A stretch of DNA of 64,000 nucleotides from Blastocladiella emersonii ATCC 22665 (taxonomy: Eukaryota; Blastocladiomycota; Blastocladiomycetes; Blastocladiales; Blastocladiaceae). The stretch is from positions 1,674,001 through 1,738,000 of the forward strand of contig JANHCV010000003.1 of NCBI GenBank assembly GCA_025594325.1, written 5' to 3'. Both the position numbers and the translations under genes were made by a program. Shown one piece after another: positions 56,833 to 64,000 of the stretch (the stretch's first letter is position 1; every line of letters starts with the position of its first letter). A model generated the notes under the pieces. That model worked only from the letters and a program-made list of their open reading frames with translations, did no database searches and was not told the DNA's origin.

Positions 56833-58703
56833 TCCGACCTCACGCGTCTAGAAAACACGTGAGCGGGCGGAGACAGAGTGAAAGCGAGGCTATCTGCCAG
56901 CCGCGTCGTCGCGGTCGAGTTCCGCTCGCTCCCGAGCTGTCTCTCATGAAGCCTTACCACGCACCGCTTTGCGCTCATGGACTCGATGCAACGAATGGAT
57001 TTTGGCAGTGCGGACCACGTCGTCCAGGTGTGCTGCCGCTGGTGCGACGCGACGGCCCCTGCCGCCTTGCCCATCGAGCCGCCGACGGTCACTCAGCACC
57101 ACCCTCTTCAGGTTTGAATCATACACGCACAATTTGCTTGCTATTTGCTCAACACAAGAACGCGTCGTCGTCCATCCCGACCCGATCTTTACCTTGGACG
57201 TGCACCACGGCCTGGTTACGCCCATCCACCACCAATCCGCGAGTCGTCGAGAGGGTCCGCATCCGCTCGCACGCGCCCGTGGCCTTGCAAGCCGGCCGGC
57301 CCGCACCGTCCCCCGTATCACTTCCTGATCATGCGGACTAGCGCAGCGCGAGCGGCAGCCCCCTTCCCGTCCGTCGCCCGACGCACTGTTCAAAGGCGCG
57401 GCCCGCGAGCGTGCGAGGGCAGGGTTGTGCGTCGTCAAAGGACGGGAAGAGGTCGCCGAAGCGAGCGAATGAGCATGTCGATCAGGAGGGGAACGAGTTG
57501 GAGATGGTGGGGACGACGGCGGCGGCCGCGCAGCCGGCGCGGGCGAACGGACACGGACCGGTCCCGTCGACTCGAGGCAGAGTGGAGAGCGTGAAGCGCG
57601 AGCGCCGCGGTGCCAGCGGTTACCGGTCGACGCGAGCGTGTCGTGCAAAGGTCTCTGGCGCAGTGAAGAAGAGAGCACGGGGGGTTGCGGTGTAGCAATC
57701 CTTCGTGCTTCCTAATCGCGCGGGTCTTGAAGGCATGGCCGCCGCCTCGCACCAGGGGGACTCGCACCGCTTGCAGTCAAATTTGAAGTGCTTGAGGCAG
57801 GTCAGCCGGGGTTGGAACTCGCGCCATGCGCCGGGTCACGACGTTGAACGAGCGCCCACCGTCGACCCGAAACACCAAACGGTAATCGCCAGCGTGCGCG
57901 CGGCGGTTGGCGGCGAGGAAGAGGGCGTGGCGCAATGGCGCTAGAAAATCGGTCGAGTCAGCATCAAGCGGGGACTGTGCAAAGGAGAAAGGAATCGTAC
58001 CGATCCGCGCGTAGGCGGGCGAAGACTCAATGGCCTGAATCTGCGCGTTGGTGTTGGTGATGCACCCGGCGTTGAACTGGAGCGCGGACTGGCGCGTGCT
58101 GTCGTTGACGCGGTACCGGTCGAGCAGGCGGTTGACGGCCTTGTTGAACGTGGCCGAGCACCTGGACCCGTGCCCGTCTCGTGCTCCGCGTCGCAAATGT
58201 GAGTTGCATGGATACTCGAGCAGGCGGACGACGAGCGCGAATCTACGCGACGCGGTACGCGAGTCAGTTGAACGTCGTCGCACTCCACGAACCTGCGGAT
58301 CTCGAAGCACGCGTACCAGCAGCGTCCGAGGCAGACTCGGCGGCGGGCGCAGCGGGCGCGGCGGCCACGGCGAGCGCAGCCGACGGGTTGGGGTCGGCGG
58401 ACACAGCGAGCGCGGCCATGTAGCCGTGGTTCCATTGCTGAGGCAAAATGAACCCTGGGTGCACCCCGAAGCGCCAGTTCCGCGACTACGGTGGTCGTGG
58501 CGTTAGACTGCGCCAGAGAACGAAGATTCAGCACGCTTACCGGAACCGCTTGTACGATCGCCTGCCAAGTCGCTCTATACATAGCTAGCTCTATCGCTTC
58601 ATCAAACGCCCAGAGGGAGCGGGAGTCGGGTGCGGGCGCGGCGGGCGCACTTGACTCCGGTTCAGTGAACGCTTTGCGCCAAAAGCGCCACGTCGCTCGA
58701 GTC
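56833..58703 (-). repeat. Right arm of a large inverted duplication
   Basis: 1,871-bp inverse copy of 54980-56640, separated from it by a 192-bp unique spacer (56641-56832). It carries the longer version of the variable segment (about 58,157-58,395), so it probably keeps the more ancestral gene copy. Confidence 0.95.
57620..58582 (-). CDS. Right copy of an unknown gene in the inverted duplication
   Basis: Mirror of the copy at 55101, retaining the extra ~210 bp. ATG at 58582 (MYRATWQAIVQAV), GTAAGC-CTAAC-TAG intron, then SRNWRFGVHPGF and MAALAVSADPNPSAALAVAA with an Ala-rich stretch. A GTACGC-CTGAC-TAG intron-like segment lies within the extra DNA. Downstream are LVVRLLEYPCNSHL, ATFNKAVNRLLDRYRVND and a C-terminal Cys-rich block (CKRCESPWCE). 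The exact exon chain is unresolved: the phase between the Ala-rich exon and the following block did not close in my reading. No known domain is recognised. Confidence 0.4.
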
Positions 58704-58835
58704 TTACGCTGGCTCCATGACCATGGGCATGGGGAAAACGTCGCTGGCAACCCTAACGCGCCCAAGGGACGCGTTGCGCCACATCATGTGAACGGTTACC
58801 AACTGGCTGAACGTATTCTATTCGACAACCGCTCA

Positions 58836-61800
58836 TCACAGCTCATGCCGCCCCTTATCTCTGCTTGCCGAATCCAGCCGCGGCAGCGACGCGACGCGCG
58901 TGAGCAAGTTAGCCGAGCGGGCCTTGCGGAGCTGGTCGCGGTGCACGCCCGTCGTCGGCGATCCGTCCGGCCCCGCGGCCCGCGACGGTGACGGCGACCG
59001 ACTCCCGTTACCCTCGAGCGGTGGGAGACCGGGCAGCGCCGTAGCCGGGTCGTCGCGTAACGAGACCGGCGGGGCCGTGACCGCGAACGGCGTAGCGGAC
59101 GGGTCGTTGTTGAGCGTGCGGCTCCCCGCGGTGCGCAGCGCGACGAGCTGGTCTGTCGATCGGCCCGTCGAGAGCGGGGACGGCGACCGCGACGCGCGGC
59201 CGAACCGCGTCGATGGGCTGAGTGTCGAGGGGTCAATGGCGGGGGACGACGGCGACGGGAACGTGGTCGTGGGCACCATCGAGGCCGCGGGTGAGCCCGT
59301 GCGGACCGAGGTCTCGACGCTGAGCAGCCGGTCGCGCGATGCGCTGTTCCCGCTCTTGGACGGGGACACGAGCTTGGTCGTGCTCCCACCGCGGAGCAGC
59401 GAGCGCCCACGGCGCGGGTCGGGGTCGTGGTCCTTGACGCTTTCCGTATCACCGCCCTCCTCGGCGCGGAGCAGCATCGCCGACCCGAACCCGGCGCGCC
59501 GCTCGAGTCCGCTCTTACCGCGGACCCAGTCGCGCAGCGCAGGCCAGCCGTACGTGTGCACCAGGACCGCGGCTGCGAGGACCATGCCGACGCTCGCGAG
59601 CCCGCCGAGGATGAACAGCCACGACGCGCCCGCCGCGGCGAGAGTGCTCGGACTCGCGCGGCACGTCGTGGTCCCGTCGGCGTTCGCGACCGCGTCTTCG
59701 GCCGCGCACCGGCCACGGAACTCAAGCCGCCAGCTGTCGAGGACGCCCGCGTCGGCCGCGTGGCCGCCCGCCGACGCGACGTCGGCCGCGGACCGCGTGT
59801 CGCGCACCTCGAGCGACCACGTCCCGACCGGGTCCTCGTCCCAGTGGCGCACCGTGGTGAAGGTCCAATCGCGCAATCCCGACGTCGACGCGTCGTTGGG
59901 CCGCACCGTGGCGAGAACCGACTTGCTGCGCCGCTCGGGCGCGACGAGCGTGATCTCGAGCGCGCCGCGGCGCGGGTGCCGCAGCGTCACGGTGACGAGG
60001 ACGTGCTCGATGTGCCGCAGGGTGCCGACCTCGGCCCGCGTGACGGTGCGGTTGACGACGAGGAGCGGCGCCACCGGCACGTCGGCCGTCGCGGCGGGGA
60101 TGTGGTATCCGGCCGTGTCCGCCGACATCTGGTTCGCGAGCTGCGGCACGGGAACGCGTGTCCACGCGTCGGCCGCGGCGATGAGCCGGCCCGCGTCGAC
60201 GAGCCCGAACGCGTACGTCGGGTGCACCATGAACCCGGCGCGGTTCGGCGCCCACGCCGTGTGGTTGCGGTCGTTGACGACCGTGGACCGGACGAGCAGG
60301 TGCATGACGTCGCGCCACCCGAGGTCGGGGCGTTTCTCGAGGAGGAGCGCGATCAGCGCCGAGACCTGCGGCGCCGCGGCCGACGTGCCCGTGTGCCCGG
60401 ACGTGCACCCGCTCTTGATATCGGTCGTCGACACGAGCCGCTGCGCGGTCGGCCCCGTGGTCGGTGCGCCGGCCGCGGTGCCGCCGCCGAGCGCCATGAC
60501 GAGGTGCGCGGCGCACGGTTCCGCGTAGTACGGTAGCGTGCCGTCCGACGACAGGCTGCCGACGGCGATCGTGTACGGGCTGTTAGCGTACCCGTCGGCG
60601 TTGCAGTTATCGCCCTTGTGCCCGCCGTTGCCGGCGGCGAACACGTAGACGGCGCCGCGCCCGCCGCGGCCCTGCGTGACGCCGCGCGCCATGGCGGCGA
60701 CGGCGAGCGGGCCAGGACCTTCCATCGATGCCCCGTCGTCGCGCGGCCCCCATGACGAGCTGTAGATGGCGTGCGTGTCGTACTGGTGCGTGAAGGCCAT
60801 GGCCTCCTCGGCGTCAGTCGGGAACGTGTCGCCAATCACCTTGATGCCCGTGATGCGCGCGCCGTGCGCGATCCCGACGCTGCACACGCCGTTGTTGGGC
60901 TGCGCCGCGATCTCGCCCGCGCACCGCGTGCCGTGATTGTCCTCGGGGACTTTGGGGGAGACGTCGGCCGTCTTGGCGAGGACGTTGAGCGCGAGGTCCG
61001 TGTTGAACTGTGACGCGAGGTCTGGGTGGTCGCCCTGGACGCCTACTCGTGCGGATAGCGGGAGTGAGCGACGGGACAGGAGGGAGAGCCCGCGCGGTTG
61101 CCGTACCGTCATCGATGACTGCGACATTGACGCCCTTGCCCGTCAACCCGGCCTTCCACGCGGGGAACACGTTGAGGCTCGGGATCGCGCTCGTGTCCGG
61201 GTTCGGTCTGTTCTGCGCGTTGACGCCGTATCGTCGTTAGCTTCGAGCGCTCCCTCGCCAGCAGAGTACGCGTACCACTTGCCATGTCTGCTCCCACATG
61301 GGGTCATTGTACTTGTGAAACTCGCCAAACCCGTCATCCTCCCCGCCCGCGTCCACTGGCGCGCGCGGCTCACTCTCCACCGTCATCAGCGCCTCGTCGC
61401 GGCGGAACCGCGGCCGGCGCTCCTGCTGCGCGAACCCCACGTACTCTGCCCCCGCCTCGAGCGCGGCCCGGATCTCGTCTGCGGACCGGCGGCGCGGCCA
61501 GCCGCGGGCGTTGGTGCGGGCGACCGCCGCAACGGCTGCGGGAACGTCGCGGCTCACGGCGAGGTCTTCGGCGACCTCAAAGATCCAGTGCCCGGGCAGC
61601 GCGCCGACGGGGCCGCGGTTCACGAACCCGTCGCGGGCGGCGAGCGCGTCCACGGCATCGCGCGTCGCGTAGGTTGCGGGTAGCTGGACGACCCACTGGC
61701 GCGGCGCGGCGCGGGACCTGGCGGTGACGGCGGCCGCGCGGTCTGGATCCGGCGGCGCGAGCGCGGTCACCGCGATGGAGGCGGCGAGGAGCGCGAGGAG

Positions 61801-61848
61801 GAGGAGGGTGCGCGGTCGCTGGTGCCGGCGCTGCATGATAGGATTCAT
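58836..61848 (-). CDS. KEX2: Kexin-type proprotein convertase
   Basis: Golgi membrane subtilisin-like protease that cleaves after paired basic residues in secreted precursors. Exons 61848-61276, 61212-61107 and 61042-58836 give 961 aa. The signal sequence TLLLLALLAASIAVTAL is followed by the prodomain. The catalytic domain has Asp in VNVAVIDDGVQGDHPDL, His in EDNHGTRCAGEIAA, the kexin-type oxyanion Asp in YSSSWGPRDDGASMEG, and Ser in SGHTGTSAAAPQVSALIALL. The P domain (HIEHVLVTVTLRHPRRGALE, HWDEDPVGTWSLEVRD) follows, then one membrane helix (WLFILGGLASVGMVLAAAVL) and a Ser/Pro-rich cytosolic tail of ~230 residues. The second intron splits the codon after the catalytic-Asp motif. It diverges from the GPI protein gene (270-bp spacer); many GPI proteins are Kex2 substrates. 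Confidence 0.95.
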
Positions 61849-62117
61849 CTATATAGTTGAGTTCTATAGTGTTTGTATTGGGGAGGGAGGAGAAGACGGC
61901 CCCGCGATGAACGCGCGCGCGAGGAACGCGTCTCGAAGCCGGCGCGAGACAAGAGTGTCTCCCGCGCTCCGCGTGAGCTGCGGTGTGGGTTCGAGACGCC
62001 GGCCGGCCGCGGGGGTCCAGGCCGGCGGCGCGCTCGCGGGGCCTTGTCCAAGGTTTGCTTCTGCTCTCGCCCTCGCTCTCCCACACAGCACGAAAGCAAA
62101 CAACACAGACCATTGCA

Positions 62118-62801
62118 ATGAACGCCTCGCTCCTGCTCCTCCTGGTCGTGGTTTTCGCGACGCTCTCGACGGCGCAGAAGGCCGAGTCGCCGACGGGCGC
62201 GCAGTTTTCGTGCACCAAGCTGGACGCGAAGACGGACCCGACGTGCGCGCTGTTCCCGTTCGAGAGCGCGCTGCCGGCGGGGCAGACCGAGGGCTTCATC
62301 AAGAAGATGGGGCTGACGGCGCTCCTGTGCCCGACGCTGCCGCCCAAGACCATCGGCCTGTTCCTGTGCTTCACGCCGCTCGGCAACTGCAACGGGCTGC
62401 CGTGGCCGCTGCCCAAGGACGAGAACGACCTGCCGGGCGTCGTCAACATGTACAACACGGTCAACCTCGCCGAGTTTGTGCCCGTCGCCAAGGCCAAGGG
62501 GTTCCCCGACAAGGTGCTCTGCTACGACGAGTGCAAGGCCTCTATCGACTTTATCAAATCGTGCCCCGCCGCCTTCAAGGGCGTCAAGCCCGACGCCGAC
62601 CCGTGCGCTGGTCTCCCAACCACCAACTGCATCTCGGCCAAGGACCTCAACGCGACGACGACCGCCACTGCCGCGACCACTGCGGCTGCCCCCGCTGCGA
62701 CGGCGGCGGCGAAGCCCACCAACAGCGGTGCTGGGGCGTCGGCGGCGGGCAGCCTCGGTGTCGCCGCGGCCGCTGTCGCGATTGCGGCTGCTGCCCTCTA
62801 A
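62118..62801 (+). CDS. Secreted, probably GPI-anchored cell-surface protein
   Basis: Intronless, 227 aa. Signal peptide MNASLLLLLVVVFATLSTAQ, probable cleavage after AQ. The mature region has ten Cys (for example FSCTKLD, TALLCPTLPP, GLFLCFTPLGNC, VLCYDECKASIDFIKSC, GLPTTNC) that could form disulfides. A Thr/Ala-rich stalk with an N-glycosylation site (DLNATT) follows. The end TNSGAGASAAGSLG plus a hydrophobic Ala/Val/Leu tail is a typical GPI-attachment signal. I do not recognise a family. KTIGLFLCFTPLGNCNGLP and the Cys pattern may help a profile search. Confidence 0.8.
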   Translation: MNASLLLLLVVVFATLSTAQKAESPTGAQFSCTKLDAKTDPTCALFPFESALPAGQTEGFIKKMGLTALLCPTLPPKTIGLFLCFTPLGNCNGLPWPLPKDENDLPGVVNMYNTVNLAEFVPVAKAKGFPDKVLCYDECKASIDFIKSCPAAFKGVKPDADPCAGLPTTNCISAKDLNATTTATAATTAAAPAATAAAKPTNSGAGASAAGSLGVAAAAVAIAAAAL

Positions 62802-62973
62802 GCCGTGTGTCCAGCTCGGGGCAAGAGTGAATAGATGAGCATTGTGTGTGTAAGCTTGTTCTCACGAGTACGCGCTCGGTTTCAAGTGCTAGCTGAAGCG
62901 TCCGATCGAGGTCAGGCGGATCCCGCGAGAGGCAAGATTGTGGGAGGAACGGTTTATTGCGGCGACTCCAGTC

Positions 62974-63759
62974 TCACTCACATCGCCCATCCTGAAAGTA
63001 TGGCCACTCGCCTGGCCACTCGCTCACACTCACCTCTGACCCGAACGCGCTAGCGCCAGCGTCGCGGCCGTCCGAGGTCACAGGTGGAGGCGGCGGTAGG
63101 GGCGGCTCGTCAAACGAGTCGAGCAGTTCGAGGAGCGTGGCCGTCGGCGAGTCAGGCCGGTTGGGCACGGGTTCGGGCGGTACGGGGCTCGTCGCGACGG
63201 GCGACACGGACGCGGGCCGCCAGGTCCCGCATGTCCTGTGCGGCGTCGAGTACGGGAGGACCGACGGGCTCGGCGCGGCGAGCGAGGCGCCGCTGCCGAA
63301 CGCGGGCGAGGGCGGCGGGATCGTACCGTAGGGTGTTGGGCCCGTGAAGAGAATTGTTGGCGGAGGTGATGGCGGGAGTGCCGGCGGTGGTGGTGGCCGA
63401 CGCACCGCCGACAGCCGCGTCGGTGTCGATGCACCCGTGGAGGACAGGTCGCCGCGGGGAAACGACATCCTGTCAGCGCAGTGGTGAGGACCCGCTCACA
63501 CCCAGAACGGCGGACGCGGTGCGCACCGCGCGTGCGGGATGGCGGCGAGGTCGGCCGACGGGCGCGCGACCCTCGGCGCCGGGGCCGGCGGGTCGTCGTC
63601 GCGCGGTCGCTCGCGGCGGTGTGATTGCACGGAGTGGTCGCGGTCGCGGTGATACATGGTCGCCGGGATCGTTGATTCGGCGGCTCGCGGCGCCGGACAT
63701 GAGCGTCGCGAAGCCGACGACGAGGGCCGATGATCGGTCACGTTCCTCTTGCCATCCAT
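62974..63759 (-). CDS. Proline-rich protein of unknown function
   Basis: I do not recognise it. Exons 63759-63527 and 63469-62974 join in phase (242 aa) through a 57-nt intron with GTGCGC donor, CTGAC branch and CAG acceptor. The first exon is Arg/Pro-rich and disordered (MDGKRNVTDHRPSSSASRR). The second holds many Pro/Ser runs with a short acidic helix-like motif, LLELLDSFDEPPLPPPP, and a Trp-containing end SEWPGEWPYFQDGRCE. It may be a short regulatory or adaptor protein. The start is the ATG at 63759; upstream in-frame codons extend farther but look less coding. Confidence 0.45.
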
Positions 63760-64000
63760 CGCACGTGGCGCGTGAGTCACGGCCACGCGGCTATCTTTGG
63801 GGCCCGCGCAGCAAAAGGTGTTTCGGATCCTAGGAACAGCCCGCTCCGGGATTTTCCGATGCAGCCCAGCCACGGCGTTTTCCAAAACGGGACGCGCCGC
63901 ACTGCTCCACTCACGCGGCTCCATCGCATTTCCATCGGCCGGCCGGCCCACGCTTGCCCCAGCCCTGCACGCGGCCCTGCACACTTGCGCCGACCAACTG
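63760..64000. other. Window end, no supported feature
   Basis: 240 bp upstream of the proline-rich gene. No family motif seen. Confidence 0.4.

Overview
The window is nuclear DNA of a GC-rich basidiomycete yeast or filamentous fungus. Three things point to Tremellomycetes, perhaps Trichosporonales (inference). Nearly every gene carries short introns, mostly 48-90 nt, with GTACGY or GTRAGY donors, CTRAC branch sites and YAG acceptors. Genes alternate strands with short spacers. The set includes a myosin-type chitin synthase, a KEX2 protease and PAT1. Exon joins given below were checked by hand for reading phase.

Layout. 1-1.6 kb: 5' part of a DEAH-box RNA helicase. 3.3-8.6 kb: a gene of unknown function split by a complete 3,247-bp PIF/Harbinger transposon that carries both its transposase and its Myb/SANT-like partner. 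9.5-13.8 kb: an unknown acidic protein diverging from a KDM4-like JmjC demethylase. 14-15 kb: ribosomal protein uL11. 15.4-18.7 kb: a CFAP69-like protein. 18.8-21.9 kb: an ABCG transporter. 23-28 kb: an ASH-domain protein diverging from ORC3. 28-29.1 kb: mitochondrial rhomboid protease. 29.2-32.6 kb: a transposon with 172-bp inverted repeats abutting a Fanzor-type (eukaryotic TnpB/OMEGA) RuvC nuclease. 32.9-38 kb: fatty acid hydroxylase superfamily protein, transaldolase, Cu/Zn superoxide dismutase, and an MGCGASK acylated protein. 39-43.4 kb: PAT1 and ribosomal protein uS13. 44.5-47.3 kb: cytochrome P450 and mitochondrial uL10m. 47.9-54.8 kb: class V/VII chitin synthase. 55-58.7 kb: a 3.7-kb near-palindrome with two copies of an unknown gene. 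58.8-63.8 kb: KEX2, a GPI-anchored secreted protein, and a proline-rich protein.

The most interesting points are: (1) a Fanzor nuclease retaining its D/E/D residues and zinc finger beside a long-TIR element; (2) an SOD1 gene whose terminal intron, when spliced, swaps the normal C-terminus for one ending in Ser-Arg-Leu, a peroxisomal signal; (3) an autonomous Harbinger element whose removal with one TAA exactly restores the interrupted frame; (4) a large inverted duplication with a perfectly identical core; (5) two axoneme-type protein homologues within 10 kb in a lineage without flagella; (6) an 11-nt micro-exon inside the helicase P-loop. Most other genes are housekeeping and look intact.
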